Assembly: GCA_030066685.1 (NCBI GenBank)
Contig: JASJBF010000001.1
Location: forward strand, 248,001 to 312,000
Direction: 5' to 3'
DNA: 64,000 nt
Origin: Kiloniellales bacterium
GTDB taxonomy: Bacteria; Pseudomonadota; Alphaproteobacteria; Kiloniellales; JAKSBE01
The translations under genes were made by a program, and so were the position numbers. Below, piece after piece: positions 43,117 to 53,086 of the stretch (the stretch's first letter is position 1; each line of letters opens with the position of its first letter). The notes beneath the pieces were generated by a model that searched no databases, was not told where the DNA came from, and saw only the letters and a list, made by a program, of their open reading frames with translations.

Positions 43117-44211
43117 ATGGAGATTCTGGACCTGATCCTGACCTATGTGATCCCGTTCCTGATCGTGCTGACGATTCTCGTTTTCGTTCACGAACTTGGC
43201 CATTACCTCATCGCGCGCCGCTGCGGCGTCCGGGTCGAAGTCTTCTCGATCGGATTCGGGCCCGAGATCTTCGGCCGGACCGACAAGGCGGGCACGCGGT
43301 GGAAGTTCTCGGCGATCCCCCTCGGCGGCTACGTGAAAATGTTCGGCGATGCCGACTTTTCCAGCATGCCTTCGGCCGAACTCGCGCGAATGACCCCGGA
43401 AGAGCAAAACCAGGCCTTCCATCGTAAGACGCTCGGCCAGCGGTCCTGGATCGTGGCCGGCGGTCCCTTGGCCAACTTCTTGTTCGCGTTCCTGGCCTTG
43501 GCCGTGCTCTACGGCTTCTACGGAGAACGGGTTCCGATCGTCGGCGACCCGACTGCCGTCGAGTGGGTCCGGCCCGGGTCGCCGGCCGAAGAGGCCGGGC
43601 TGATGACCGGTGACAGAATCCTCAAGATCGAAGATAAGCGGATCGAGAGCTTCGAAGACATCGTTGCCGTTGTCCAAGGGGCGGTAGGTCAGCCGCTCGA
43701 CTTCCTGATTGAACGCGGGTCGGAGCAACTCGCCTTGGTCGTGACCCCGGAGATGGCGAGCGATCGGGACGTCGGGCAGATCGGAATCAGCAACGCGCGG
43801 TTCGAATACGAACCGGTCAGCGCCTTTGACTCGGTCTGGATGGCCGGAGCAGAGACCGTGCGGGTGACGGGTTTCATCCTCCAGGTCGTCGGCGAGTTCA
43901 TCAGCGGCGCGCGACGCTCCGACGAGCTCGCCGGACCGCTCGGGATCGCCCAGGTCTCGGGCCAGGTCGCCGAACGCGGACTCGACCAGATCATCCTCTG
44001 GACCGCCTATCTTTCGATCAATCTCGGGCTGTTGAACCTCTTTCCGATCCCAATGCTCGATGGCGGCCATCTTCTGTTCTACGCGATCGAACGGGTGCGC
44101 GGCCGGCCTCTTGGTCAAAGGGCCCAGGAGTACGGCTTCCGGATCGGTCTCGCTCTTGTCTTGGCTCTTATGCTCTTTGCCACATGGAATGACATCCTTC
44201 GCCTTACGTGA
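43117..44211 (+). CDS. rseP: RIP metalloprotease (RseP/site-2 protease family)
   Basis: 364 residues. The zinc motif HELGH is at 25-29 in the first transmembrane helix and the third ligand lies in LFPIPMLDGGHLLF near residue 315. One PDZ domain (about 120-210; GLMTGDRILKIEDKRI) is seen, where the E. coli protein has two. It cuts membrane-embedded anti-sigma factors and signal-peptide remnants. It precedes bamA, the usual alphaproteobacterial order, so envelope-stress proteolysis and outer-membrane assembly are linked genetically. Confidence 0.94.
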   Translation: MEILDLILTYVIPFLIVLTILVFVHELGHYLIARRCGVRVEVFSIGFGPEIFGRTDKAGTRWKFSAIPLGGYVKMFGDADFSSMPSAELARMTPEEQNQAFHRKTLGQRSWIVAGGPLANFLFAFLALAVLYGFYGERVPIVGDPTAVEWVRPGSPAEEAGLMTGDRILKIEDKRIESFEDIVAVVQGAVGQPLDFLIERGSEQLALVVTPEMASDRDVGQIGISNARFEYEPVSAFDSVWMAGAETVRVTGFILQVVGEFISGARRSDELAGPLGIAQVSGQVAERGLDQIILWTAYLSINLGLLNLFPIPMLDGGHLLFYAIERVRGRPLGQRAQEYGFRIGLALVLALMLFATWNDILRLT

Positions 44212-44282
44212 CCAACGATCTGTTGCTTGGCCGGTGAAGTCTGAATAACAAACCGGAAGACTCTACGGAGGGAGAGGACGTC

Positions 44283-46574
44283 TTGGCTCGCAACGCCGCC
44301 TTTGGGCTGGCACTTCTTCTGATTGCGGCAAGCCTGCTGACCAGCTCGGAATCCGTGGTCGCCCAGAGCATCTTCGCGGGCGGCACGATCGAGGAAATCC
44401 GGATCGAGGGCTCGCAACGGATCGAGCCGGCGAGCGTTCGCTCCTACATGGGCGTGAACCCGGGGGACACCTTCGATGCGGTGAAGCTGGACCGCGGTCT
44501 CAAGGCGCTCTTCGACACGGGACTGTTTGCAGACGTGACCTTCCGGCGTGAAGGCAACACCCTGGTCGTTTCGATCGTCGAGAACCCGATCATCAATCGG
44601 CTGGCCTTCGAGGGCAACAGGCGGATCGACGACGAGACCTTGCAGGCCGAGACCGAGCTCCGGCCCCGGATCGTCTACACGCGCACCAAGGTCCAAAACG
44701 ACGTCAAGCGGATCCTCGATATCTACCGCCGCAGCGGCCGCTTCGCCGCCGTGGTCGAACCCAAGGTGATCCAGCTCGAGCAGAACCGCGTCGACCTGGT
44801 CTTCGAGATCGACGAGGGTCCGACCACTGGCATCAAGTCGATCAACTTCATCGGCAACCGGGAGTTCTCCGACGGCACTCTGCGGGGCGAGATCGTGACT
44901 CAGGAAACCGCTTTCTGGCGGATCTTCTCGGCGACCGATACCTACGACCCCGACCGACTGTCCTTCGACCGCGAACTCCTGCGCCGGTTTTATCTGAGAG
45001 AGGGCTTCGCCGATTTCCGCGTGGTCTCTGCCATCGCCGAGCTCACCCCCGACCGAGAGGGCTTCATCCTGACCTTCACGGTCGAAGAGGGCGAGCAGTA
45101 CACTTTCGGCAAGATCGATGTGATTACTTCACTCCGCAACCTCGACCCGAACGCTCTGCGCTCGCGCGTGGTGACGGAAGAGGGGGACACCTACAACGCC
45201 GACGAAATCGAAGAGAGCATCACAAGCCTGACGGAGGCGGTCGGTGACCTCGGCTACGCCTTCGTCGACATCCGACCGCGGGTCGACAAGGATGTCGAGA
45301 ACCGCATCATCAATCTGACCTATGACATCCAAGAGGGACCGAAGGTCTTCGTCGAGCGGATCGAGATCGAAGGCAACGAGCGCACCTTGGACAAGGTCAT
45401 ACGCCGCGAGTTTCGCCTGGTGGAAGGCGATGCCTTCAATGCCACCAAGCTGCGCCGGTCGCGGCAGCGGGTTCAGGACCTCGGTTTCTTTCGAAGCGTC
45501 ACCGTCGACACCGAAGAGGGGTCACAGGACGATCGTTCAGTGGTCCGGGTGGCTGTCGAGGAGCAACCGACAGGTGACCTGACCTTTGGCGCCGGCTTCT
45601 CGACCACGGTCGGGCCCGTGGGCAATATCGCGATCCGTGAACGCAACCTCCTGGGCCGCGGACAGGATTTGCGGCTCAGCTTCACGCTCTCCGGCGACCG
45701 CTCGGAACTCGACCTCAGCTTCACCGAGCCTTATTTCCTCGATAAGGACCTCAGCGCCGGCTTCGACGCTTTCCGGGTGCAACAGGACCAGGACGAAAGC
45801 TCCTTCAACGAGACGGTGACCGGTGGCGGTGTCCGGATTGGCTACGACCTCTTTGAGGACGTTCGGCAGGTCTGGCGCTACACCGGCAAGTATCAACAGG
45901 TACAGGACGTCGACAACGATGCCTCTGAATTGGTGAAGGATCAGGAAGGCAACCGGATCGTTTCATCGATGTCTCAGGAACTGATCTGGAACCGGCTGGA
46001 TTCTCGGCTCAATCCCAGCGACGGCTATGCGATCAGCCTGACGACCGAGGTCGCAGGCCTTGGCGGTGATGCCTTTTTCAGCAAGAACAGCATCAAGGGC
46101 GCCTACTATTACCCGGTCTTCGATGATGTCATACTGAGCGTGACCGCGATCGGCGGCTACATGATCGGCCTTGGAAAGGACACCCAGGTCAGCGACCGCT
46201 TCTTCATCGGCGGAAGCACCTTCCGCGGCTTCGAGTTCGCCGGCATCGGGCCGCGCGATGCCGACACCGATGACGCGTTAGGCGGGAACTACTATTATGT
46301 CGGAACGGCAGAGGCGACCTTTCCACTGGGCCTGCCGGAGGAGTTTCAGATCAAGGGCCGGCTGTTTGCCGAAGTCGGCGCGTTGTGGGATCTGGACAAC
46401 AATGATGTTGACGTCAATGTCGACGATTCCTCGAGTCCGCGCTTGACCTTGGGCGCGGGCATCTCATGGAACTCGCCGCTGGGGCCTTTCGTCGTTGATT
46501 TCGGGATCCCGCTGATTAAGGAAGACTTCGATGAAGAGGAGATTTTCCGTTTCAGCGTTGGTACGAGGTTCTAG
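44283..46574 (+). CDS. bamA: Outer membrane protein assembly factor BamA
   Basis: 763 residues from a TTG start at 44283, which has a strong GGAGGGAGAGG upstream; there is no ATG nearby. A signal peptide (about 1-29, ending VVAQS) leads into five POTRA repeats (about 30-425) and a 16-strand barrel. The barrel ends in Phe (VGTRF), the canonical outer-membrane C-terminal signal. VSDRFFIGGSTFRGFE carries the VRGF-type motif of the Omp85 lock loop. BamA inserts beta-barrels into the outer membrane. ompH follows 4 bases later. Confidence 0.96.
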   Translation: MARNAAFGLALLLIAASLLTSSESVVAQSIFAGGTIEEIRIEGSQRIEPASVRSYMGVNPGDTFDAVKLDRGLKALFDTGLFADVTFRREGNTLVVSIVENPIINRLAFEGNRRIDDETLQAETELRPRIVYTRTKVQNDVKRILDIYRRSGRFAAVVEPKVIQLEQNRVDLVFEIDEGPTTGIKSINFIGNREFSDGTLRGEIVTQETAFWRIFSATDTYDPDRLSFDRELLRRFYLREGFADFRVVSAIAELTPDREGFILTFTVEEGEQYTFGKIDVITSLRNLDPNALRSRVVTEEGDTYNADEIEESITSLTEAVGDLGYAFVDIRPRVDKDVENRIINLTYDIQEGPKVFVERIEIEGNERTLDKVIRREFRLVEGDAFNATKLRRSRQRVQDLGFFRSVTVDTEEGSQDDRSVVRVAVEEQPTGDLTFGAGFSTTVGPVGNIAIRERNLLGRGQDLRLSFTLSGDRSELDLSFTEPYFLDKDLSAGFDAFRVQQDQDESSFNETVTGGGVRIGYDLFEDVRQVWRYTGKYQQVQDVDNDASELVKDQEGNRIVSSMSQELIWNRLDSRLNPSDGYAISLTTEVAGLGGDAFFSKNSIKGAYYYPVFDDVILSVTAIGGYMIGLGKDTQVSDRFFIGGSTFRGFEFAGIGPRDADTDDALGGNYYYVGTAEATFPLGLPEEFQIKGRLFAEVGALWDLDNNDVDVNVDDSSSPRLTLGAGISWNSPLGPFVVDFGIPLIKEDFDEEEIFRFSVGTRF

Positions 46575-46578
46575 CCCC

Positions 46579-47151
46579 ATGACTACCCCTAGTCGGATTT
46601 CTCGGGCGATTTGTGCTCTGGTCCTTGCCATCTGGGCGACGGCTTCGACCGTCCCCTCGGCTCAGGCTCAGGGCCAGGGAGCCCCGATCATCATCGTCAT
46701 CGACACGCAGAGGATCCTGCGCGAATCCGTCGCGGTGCGCTCGATCCAGAAACAGGTTGGGGAGCAGCGGTCTGCCTACCAGAACGCCTTGAAGGAGAAG
46801 GAGAAGGCGCTGCGGGAGAAAGACCAGGAGCTGATGCGCCAGAGCACCATTCTGTCTGCCGAGGTCTTTTCCCAGAAGAAGCGGGATCTGGAGAAGCAGG
46901 TCGGGGCTCTGCAGCGTGAGATCCAGGAGAAGCGCCGCGCGCTGGACAAGGTTTTTGCCGAAGGCATGAAGGAAGTCCAGGCCGCTTTGGTCGACATCAC
47001 CCGCGACATCGCCAAAGCGCGCCAAGCCGATCTGGTTTTGCAGCGGGCGACCGTGGTTTACGTCAGGCCCGAAATGGAGATCACCGAAGAGGCTCTACAG
47101 AAGCTGAATGCCAGCCTTTCGAGCGTCAGCCTGCCGGCTTTGCAAAATTAG
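46579..47151 (+). CDS. OmpH/Skp-family periplasmic chaperone
   Basis: 190 residues from the ATG at 46579, 4 bases after the bamA stop. The N-terminal signal peptide ends AQA near residue 31. A beta segment (IIIVIDTQRIL) and a long coiled-coil region (about 60-135, Glu/Lys/Arg/Gln-rich) form the tentacle arms of Skp trimers. These hold unfolded outer-membrane proteins on the way to BamA. A 232-base gap without any gene follows, where lpxD is normally found. Confidence 0.92.
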   Translation: MTTPSRISRAICALVLAIWATASTVPSAQAQGQGAPIIIVIDTQRILRESVAVRSIQKQVGEQRSAYQNALKEKEKALREKDQELMRQSTILSAEVFSQKKRDLEKQVGALQREIQEKRRALDKVFAEGMKEVQAALVDITRDIAKARQADLVLQRATVVYVRPEMEITEEALQKLNASLSSVSLPALQN

Positions 47152-47383
47152 GAGCCTGTTTGGAAAGGCCTGACCGGTCCGGCGCGGCCGCACTTTCTCC
47201 TCCGAAGGGGTGGTCCAAGTCGGCGAATTCTCGTAAATCTGGGAGACAGGCGCTGGCGCCCGAAGCCGGGTCTCGCATCGTACCGAGAGCCGCAACCAAG
47301 CCGGCTTTCGCCCGTGCGGCTGACGTCGGCCAAGCGATCCTTGGCCCCGGTCATCGAAGTCGTGAAGTTGAAGGACCGTGAAG

Positions 47384-47863
47384 ATGGACGACGCAAGGAC
47401 CGGCCAGGCGCAGAGCAGGGCCAAGGATATCGGCGAGATCATGGAGATGATCCCGCACCGCTATCCCTTCCTGATGATCGATCGTATCCAGGAGATCGTG
47501 CCGAACGAATATGCCATCGGGATCAAGAACGTCTCGATGAACGAGTGGTATTTCGAAGGGCATTTTCCTCGGCATCCCGTGATGCCAGGGGTTCTGATCA
47601 TCGAAGCCATGGCCCAGACTGCGGCGGTCATGGTCGTCGAGTCCCTGGGGCCCGACACCGCCGGCAAGCTCGTCTACTTCATGTCGATCGAGGAGGCGCG
47701 ATTCCGCAAGCCCGTGGCGCCGGGAGACATCCTTGAAATCAAGGTGAGCCGGCTGCGTGGCCGCCCGACCGTCTGGAAATGCAAAGGCGAAGCCACGGTT
47801 GGTGGCAGCCTGGTCGCCGAGGCCCAGTTCACCGCCATGATCCTGGACCGGGAGCCGGAGTAG
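47384..47863 (+). CDS. fabZ: 3-Hydroxyacyl-[acyl-carrier-protein] dehydratase
   Basis: 159 residues from the ATG at 47384, which has AAGGA at 8 bases; a GTG two codons earlier is possible but too close to it. The hot-dog fold catalytic motif GHFPRHPVMPGVLIIEAMAQ contains the catalytic His and Glu. It dehydrates 3-hydroxyacyl-ACP in fatty-acid elongation. In related genomes fabZ sits between lpxD and lpxA because they share 3-hydroxyacyl-ACP; here neither neighbour is present. Confidence 0.96.
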   Translation: MDDARTGQAQSRAKDIGEIMEMIPHRYPFLMIDRIQEIVPNEYAIGIKNVSMNEWYFEGHFPRHPVMPGVLIIEAMAQTAAVMVVESLGPDTAGKLVYFMSIEEARFRKPVAPGDILEIKVSRLRGRPTVWKCKGEATVGGSLVAEAQFTAMILDREPE

Positions 47864-47866
47864 TCC

Positions 47867-47883
47867 GCCGAGATCTACTCGGC
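47867..47883. terminator. Hairpin between convergent fabZ and gltA
   Basis: GCCGAG (47867-47872) pairs with CTCGGC (47878-47883) around a 5-base loop. An overlapping GAGTAG/CTACTC alternative is also possible. It lies in the 27-base space between the two convergent stop codons. No T-tract is visible, so it would be a weak bidirectional terminator. Confidence 0.3.
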
Positions 47884-47890
47884 CCGAACC

Positions 47891-49219
47891 TCAGGCGCGC
47901 CGGTCGAGCGGCACGAAATCGCGCTGAGCGTGCCCGGTGTAGAGCTGGCGAGGCCGGCTGATCTTCTGGCTCGGATCCTCGATCATCTCCTTCCACTGGG
48001 CGACCCAGCCGACCGTGCGGGCGACGGCGAAGAGCACCGTGAACATCGAGGTCGGGAAACCCATCGCCTTAAGGATGATGCCGGAATAGAAGTCGACGTT
48101 GGGGAAGAGCTTCTTCTCGACGAAGTACTCGTCTTCCAGCGCGATGCGCTCCAGCTCCATCGCCAGGGCTAGCAGCGGCTCGTCCTTGATGCCCAGCTCG
48201 TCCAGCACCTCGTGGCAGGACTTGCGCATCACCGAGGCCCGCGGATCGTAGTTCTTGTAGACCCGGTGCCCGAAGCCCATCAGCCGGAAGGGATCGTTCT
48301 TGTCCTTGGCGCGCTCGACGAACTCCGGGATGCGGTCCTTGGTGCCGATCTCCTGCAGCATGGCGAGCACGGCCTCGTTGGCCCCGCCGTGCGCCGGGCC
48401 CCAGAGCGAGGCGATCCCGGCCGCGATGCAGGCAAAGGGGTTGGCGCCGCTGGAGCCGGAGATGCGAACGGTCGAGGTCGAGGCGTTCTGCTCGTGATCG
48501 GCATGCAGGATCAGGATTCGGTCCATCGCTCGGGCCAGAACCGGGCTGACCTTATACTCCTCCGCCGGCACGCTGAACGTCATGTGCAGGAAGTTCGCGG
48601 CGTAGTCCAAGTCGTTGCGCGGATAGACGAAGGGCTGGCCGATGGAGAACTTGTAGGCCATGGCGGCGATGGTCGGCATCTTGGCGATCAGCCGGTGTGA
48701 GGCCACCATGCGCTGGTGCGGATCGCTGATATCGGTGGAGTCGTGATAGAAGGCGGAGAGGGCGCCGACCACACCGACCATGATCGCCATGGGGTGAGCG
48801 TCGCGCCGGAAGCCGCGATAGAAATAGGTCAGCTGCTCGTGCAGCATGGTGTGGTAAGTGATCGTCTGCTCGAAGCTCTGCTTTTCGACCAGGGTCGGCA
48901 GCTCGCCGTGCAGCAGAAGATAGCAGACCTCCATGAAGTCGCTGTTCTCCGCCAGATCCTCGATCTTGTAGCCGCGGTGCAGCAAAACGCCTTCGTCGCC
49001 GTCGATGAAGGTGATTTTCGACTCGCAGCTGCCGGTCGAGGTAAAGCCCGGATCGAAAGTGAAATAGCCCGCGGTGCCGTAGAGTTGTCGAACGTCAACG
49101 ACTGCTGGGCCAAGCACCGCCTCGTGGACCGGAAGCTCCCAGGACTGTCCGGTGGAATTGTCGGTTACCGTCACCGTACGCGGCGACGGCGCGGTCGCGG
49201 CCGAGCTCTTCTGGGTCAT
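47891..49219 (-). CDS. gltA: Citrate synthase (type II)
   Basis: 442 residues. Catalytic residues are visible: His in [15 protein letters not shown], His in [13 protein letters not shown] and the C-terminal Asp in NVDFYSG. The N-terminal beta-rich extension (about 1-60, with [14 protein letters not shown]-like FIDGDEG) marks the type II hexameric, NADH-sensitive class of Gram-negatives. It condenses acetyl-CoA and oxaloacetate. It points towards fabZ and lies 94 bases downstream of gltX on the same strand. Gene order gltA-gltX next to the fabZ end is conserved in the group. Confidence 0.97.
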   Translation of the reverse strand: MTQKSSAATAPSPRTVTVTDNSTGQSWELPVHEAVLGPAVVDVRQLYGTAGYFTFDPGFTSTGSCESKITFIDGDEGVLLHRGYKIEDLAENSDFMEVCYLLLHGELPTLVEKQSFEQTITYHTMLHEQLTYFYRGFRRDAHPMAIMVGVVGALSAFYHDSTDISDPHQRMVASHRLIAKMPTIAAMAYKFSIGQPFVYPRNDLDYAANFLHMTFSVPAEEYKVSPVLARAMDRILILHADHEQNASTSTVRISGSSGANPFACIAAGIASLWGPAHGGANEAVLAMLQEIGTKDRIPEFVERAKDKNDPFRLMGFGHRVYKNYDPRASVMRKSCHEVLDELGIKDEPLLALAMELERIALEDEYFVEKKLFPNVDFYSGIILKAMGFPTSMFTVLFAVARTVGWVAQWKEMIEDPSQKISRPRQLYTGHAQRDFVPLDRRA

Positions 49220-49313
49220 ACCTCGGATCTCCGGGAGTCATGGATTGTCATGAGTTTAGCTGCGCCGCAGCATAAAGAGTCTTAACGCTCTGATCAATTG
49301 CGCCGCCTCGGTT

Positions 49314-50708
49314 TCAGGCCTCTCCTGCGGGCGGCGCGGCGAGCCGCGCCAGGCTTTCCTCGCGGCCCAGCAGGGCCATGACCTCGAAGATGCCGGGCGA
49401 GGCGTGGGAGCCGGTCAGGGCGGCACGGAGGGGCTGTGCAACGGCCCCGAGCTTAACGCCCTGGACCTCGGCGAAGGCCCGCACCACGCCCTCCAGGGCC
49501 GCCTCGTCCCAAGTTTCGCTGGCCGCGAGGCCGGCCGCGAGCTGCACCAGAAGGTCCCGTGCGGCAGGATCCAGGATCTTCGCCGCCTTCGGTGTCAGCG
49601 TGCTGGGTCGAGCTAAAAGAAATCCAGCCGCGTCAGATAGTTCGACAAGGGTTTTCGCTCTCGGCTTGAGGATTGGAATGGCCGCCGTGAGGCGCGCCCT
49701 GGCGCCCTCGTCGATGGCGGTCCCCGGGCCGTCGCAGATCAGGCCGGCCAGGCGGTCGTCGTCGGCTTCTTTGAGGTAGTGCGCATTGACGTTGTTCAGC
49801 TTCGCCATGTCGAAGCGCGAGGGCGAGCGGCCGATGCCATCGAGATCAAACCAGGCGATCGCCTCTTCGGTCGAGATGAACTCGTCGTCGCCATGCGACC
49901 AGCCCAGGCGCAGAAGGTAATTCCGCATCGCCTCCGGCAGGTAGCCCATCTCACGATAGGCCTCGATTCCTAGGGCGCCGTGCCGCTTGGAGAGCTTCGC
50001 GCCGTCGTCGCCGTGGATCAGCGGGATGTGGGCGAAGGCCGGCGGCGCCCAGTCCATGGCCCGGTAGAGCACGGTCTGGCGGAAGGCGTTGGTCAGGTGA
50101 TCGTCGCCCCGGATGACCTGGCTTACCCCCATGTCGTGATCGTCCACCACCACCGAGAGCATGTAGGTCGGCGTGCCGTCGGCGCGCAGCAGGACCATGT
50201 CGTCGAGCTGCTGGTTGGCCAGGGCGACCCGGCCCTGGACCCCGTCCTCGATGGCCGTCTCGCCGTCCAGTGGCGCCCTGATCCGGACCACGGGTTCGAC
50301 GTCGGCCGGTGCGTCGGCTGGATCCCGGTCCCGCCAGCGCCGGTCGTAGAAGGCCGAGCGGCCTTCCGCCCGGGCCTTCTGGCGCATTTCCTCGAGCTCT
50401 TCCGGACTGCAGTAGCAGTGGTAGGCCTTGCCGGCCTCGACCAGGGCCCGGGCCACGGCGGCATGGCGCTCGGCACGCTCCGACTGATAGACCTCCTCGC
50501 CGTCCCAGTCGAGGCCCAGCCAGCGCAGGCCGTCGAGGATCGCCGCGATCGCCTCCGGCGTCGAGCGCTTGCGGTCGGTGTCCTCGATACGCAGCAGAAA
50601 GCGGCCGCCGTGGTGGCGCGCGTAGAGCCAGTTGAACAGGGCCGTGCGGCAACCGCCGATGTGCAGGAAGCCGGTGGGCGAAGGGGCAAACCGTGTGACG
50701 ACGCTCAT
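49314..50708 (-). CDS. gltX: Glutamyl-tRNA synthetase
   Basis: 464 residues. The class I HIGH motif is HIGG within [17 protein letters not shown] near residues 10-20. The KMSKS motif is KLSKRHG near 243. The zinc-site cysteines are partly replaced ([11 protein letters not shown]). The protein charges tRNA-Glu; some alphaproteobacteria carry two gltX genes, so tRNA-Gln mischarging for the amidotransferase route is possible. It is divergent from comEC with a 117-base gap. A moderately AT-rich codon stretch occurs around 49610-49680. Confidence 0.95.
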   Translation of the reverse strand: MSVVTRFAPSPTGFLHIGGCRTALFNWLYARHHGGRFLLRIEDTDRKRSTPEAIAAILDGLRWLGLDWDGEEVYQSERAERHAAVARALVEAGKAYHCYCSPEELEEMRQKARAEGRSAFYDRRWRDRDPADAPADVEPVVRIRAPLDGETAIEDGVQGRVALANQQLDDMVLLRADGTPTYMLSVVVDDHDMGVSQVIRGDDHLTNAFRQTVLYRAMDWAPPAFAHIPLIHGDDGAKLSKRHGALGIEAYREMGYLPEAMRNYLLRLGWSHGDDEFISTEEAIAWFDLDGIGRSPSRFDMAKLNNVNAHYLKEADDDRLAGLICDGPGTAIDEGARARLTAAIPILKPRAKTLVELSDAAGFLLARPSTLTPKAAKILDPAARDLLVQLAAGLAASETWDEAALEGVVRAFAEVQGVKLGAVAQPLRAALTGSHASPGIFEVMALLGREESLARLAAPPAGEA

Positions 50709-50825
50709 GGCTTTGGAATCGTGTTTCGCTCACTCTGTGGCTGGGGGTCATTGCCCCGGCGGGGCTGCTTACCACAGCCGGCCCGCCTTGGCATGCCAAG
50801 AAACCGAAGGGGGAAGCTCGCCGGA

Positions 50826-52997
50826 ATGGCGGAGGTGGCAGCGGAACCTGTCCTGGCCCGGCTCCGCGGGCTACGGCCGCTTGGCCGGTTCGTCGGGTTG
50901 CTGGCGGCCGAGAGCGGCCGTGCGAGCCTCTGGCTGCCGGTTTGCCTGGGTCTGGGGATCGCGGGCTACTTCGCCTTGCCGCAGGAACCGCCGTCCTGGC
51001 TGCTTCTGCCGCTCGGCCTTGGCCTCCTGGCGCTGGTCTGGCTGGTCTGGCAGCGCGCCGCCCCGCGCGGCCTTGCGTCGGCGCTGGGCATGTTCGGCCT
51101 CGGCCTCTTCGTCGCGATGCTCCGGACCCTGACCGTCGCCGCGCCGGTGCTGACCGAAGAGCTTGGCCCCGGCTGGGTCTCCGGTCGGGTGGTAGAGGTC
51201 GAGATCGTGGAGTCGCGGCCCCGGGTGCTGCTCCGGGACACCCAGATCGCCGGACTGCCGGCAGAGGCGACGCCGGCTCGCCTGCGGCTGCGCCTGCTGC
51301 GTCCGCAGCCCGGTCTCCGGCCAGGCGATCTCGTCAGGCTGCGGGCGGTGCTTCGACCGCCACCCGAGCCGGCCGCTCCGGGCGCCTTCGATTTCGCGCG
51401 GCGCGCCTATTTCCAGCGCCTCGGGGCCGTGGGCTACGCCGTCACGGCGCCGCGCGTCGAGACCGGCCCAGACGAAGGCGGAGGGCGCCGCCAGTCCCGT
51501 CTTGCCTGGGCGGGCCTGAGGCAGGCGCTCGCACAGAGGATCACGGTGGCCCTGGACGGAATCCCCGGCGCGGTCGCGGTCGCCTTGATCACCGGTGACC
51601 GAAGCGCGATCCCGGAAGGCGTCCTGGAGGACATGCGGGCCTCGGGCCTGGCGCACCTCCTGGCGATATCCGGACTCCATCTGGGCCTGGTCGCCGGCCT
51701 GGTGTTCTTCGCGGCGCGCGCGGGCCTGGCCTTGATCCCGGCTTTGGCCCTTCGGTTTCCGATCAAGAAGTGGGCGGCGGTCCTGGCGGCGGCGGCCGCC
51801 CTGATTTACCTCTTCCTGGTCGGCGCCACGATCCCGACCCAGCGTGCCTACGTGATGGTCGGACTGGCGCTGCTGGCCGTCGTGCTCGACCGGCAGCCGA
51901 TCTCCCTGCGGCTGCTGGCGGCCGCGGCAGCGCTGATCCTGCTGCTGTCGCCGGAAAGCCTGCTGTCGGCCAGCTTCCAGATGTCCTTCGCCGCCGTCAC
52001 CGCCCTGGTCGCGGGCTACGAGTGGCTGAGCCGGCGCCGGGCCGCCGGGCCGCGCGACCGGCGCCTGCTGACCCGCCTGGGCCTCTATCTGGGCTTCCTC
52101 CTGCTGTCCTCGGTCATCGCCAACCTGGCAACGGCCCCCTTCGCGATCTTCCATTTCAACCGCTTGGCAGTCTTTGGCCTCTTCGCCAACCTGGTCGCCA
52201 TACCCCTGACCGCCTTCTGGATCATGCCGGCCGCGGTGGTCGCCATGCTGCTTCTGCCTTTCGGGCTGGAGGCCGGGGCCCTCGCCGTCATGGGCACCGG
52301 CATCGAGCTCCTGCTCGCCGTGGCCGGTGAGATCGCCGGCTGGGAGGGCGCCGTGATCCCGGTCCGGGCGATGCCGCTCTGGGGCCTGGCCGCAGCGGCC
52401 TTCGGCGGCCTTTGGCTCTGCCTCTGGGAACGGCGATGGCGGCTCGTCGGGTTGGCCGGGCCCCTGCTGGGCGCGGCCTCGATCGCGCTTACGAGCCCGC
52501 CGGACTTCCTGGTCAGCGGCGACGGCAGGCTGCTCGCGCTGCGGGCCGCGGACGGCGCCCTGGTCTTCTCGGCGCTGAAGCGGGAGCGCTACCGGCGCGA
52601 CATCTGGCTTCGCCGTTCGGGGGCCGAGGCCGCGCGGGCCTGGGACCGGGGCGGCGGGCAGCCGGAACCCGGCCTCCGCTGCGACGCCCTCGGCTGCGTC
52701 TTCGAGTTCGCCCCCGGCCGCCACCTTGGCCTGGCTTTGACGGGCGAGGCTCTGGAAGAGGACTGCAGGACCGTCGAGGTCCTGGTCAGCCTGGAGCCGC
52801 TACGGGGCCTGGAATGCCCGGAGCCGCGGCTGGTGATTGACCGCTTCGACCTCTGGCGCAACGGCACCCACGCCGTCTGGCTGAACGCGGCTGCGCCGCG
52901 GGTCGCGAGCGTCAGGGCGCAACGGGGCGATCGGCCTTGGGTGCGCAAACCCGAGGCGTCGAGCGCCCGGCCCGCCGAGGGCCAGACCCAAAGGTGA
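50826..52997 (+). CDS. comEC: ComEC/Rec2-family membrane protein
   Basis: 723 residues from the ATG at 50826 (AAGGGGG upstream); an ATG at 50793 is an alternative, and the longer open frame lies antisense to gltX. The N-terminal DUF4131-like region has hydrophobic helices and an OB-like part (about 20-210). The competence domain follows, with MRASGLAHLLAISGLHLGLV and GATIPTQRAYVMVG signatures and ~10 helices. The C-terminal ~180 residues lack the HxHxDH zinc motif of full-length ComEC, so nuclease activity is not expected. It would form the inner-membrane DNA channel. No other competence gene is in the window. Confidence 0.85.
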   Translation: MAEVAAEPVLARLRGLRPLGRFVGLLAAESGRASLWLPVCLGLGIAGYFALPQEPPSWLLLPLGLGLLALVWLVWQRAAPRGLASALGMFGLGLFVAMLRTLTVAAPVLTEELGPGWVSGRVVEVEIVESRPRVLLRDTQIAGLPAEATPARLRLRLLRPQPGLRPGDLVRLRAVLRPPPEPAAPGAFDFARRAYFQRLGAVGYAVTAPRVETGPDEGGGRRQSRLAWAGLRQALAQRITVALDGIPGAVAVALITGDRSAIPEGVLEDMRASGLAHLLAISGLHLGLVAGLVFFAARAGLALIPALALRFPIKKWAAVLAAAAALIYLFLVGATIPTQRAYVMVGLALLAVVLDRQPISLRLLAAAAALILLLSPESLLSASFQMSFAAVTALVAGYEWLSRRRAAGPRDRRLLTRLGLYLGFLLLSSVIANLATAPFAIFHFNRLAVFGLFANLVAIPLTAFWIMPAAVVAMLLLPFGLEAGALAVMGTGIELLLAVAGEIAGWEGAVIPVRAMPLWGLAAAAFGGLWLCLWERRWRLVGLAGPLLGAASIALTSPPDFLVSGDGRLLALRAADGALVFSALKRERYRRDIWLRRSGAEAARAWDRGGGQPEPGLRCDALGCVFEFAPGRHLGLALTGEALEEDCRTVEVLVSLEPLRGLECPEPRLVIDRFDLWRNGTHAVWLNAAAPRVASVRAQRGDRPWVRKPEASSARPAEGQTQR

Positions 52998-53020
52998 GGC
53001 GGGATTTCCTCGATCCACTT

Positions 53021-53042
53021 GAAAAAGTTGAAGCCTGCTTCA
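53021..53042 (-). terminator. Possible intrinsic terminator of lexA
   Basis: Reading on the minus strand, a TGAAG-CAGG-CTTCA hairpin is followed by ACTTTTTC. It lies about 45 bases after the lexA stop codon. The stem is only 5 bp. A further imperfect hairpin, CGCGTCA/TGACGCG (53043-53069), lies between it and lexA. Confidence 0.4.
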
Positions 53043-53086
53043 CGCGTCAAACCGTTGCGGTGTGACGCGATCATGCGTCAGCGCCG

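Noticed and set aside
47160-47381. 73-residue frame in the ompH-fabZ spacer as an lpxD remnant
   Set aside because: The translation has no hexapeptide repeats or LpxD N-terminal motifs and no ribosome site. It looks like random open frame in GC-rich DNA.
49980-50825. N-terminal extension of comEC over gltX
   Set aside because: This part is antisense to gltX and shows no ComEC features; the membrane protein begins at 50826 (or 50793).
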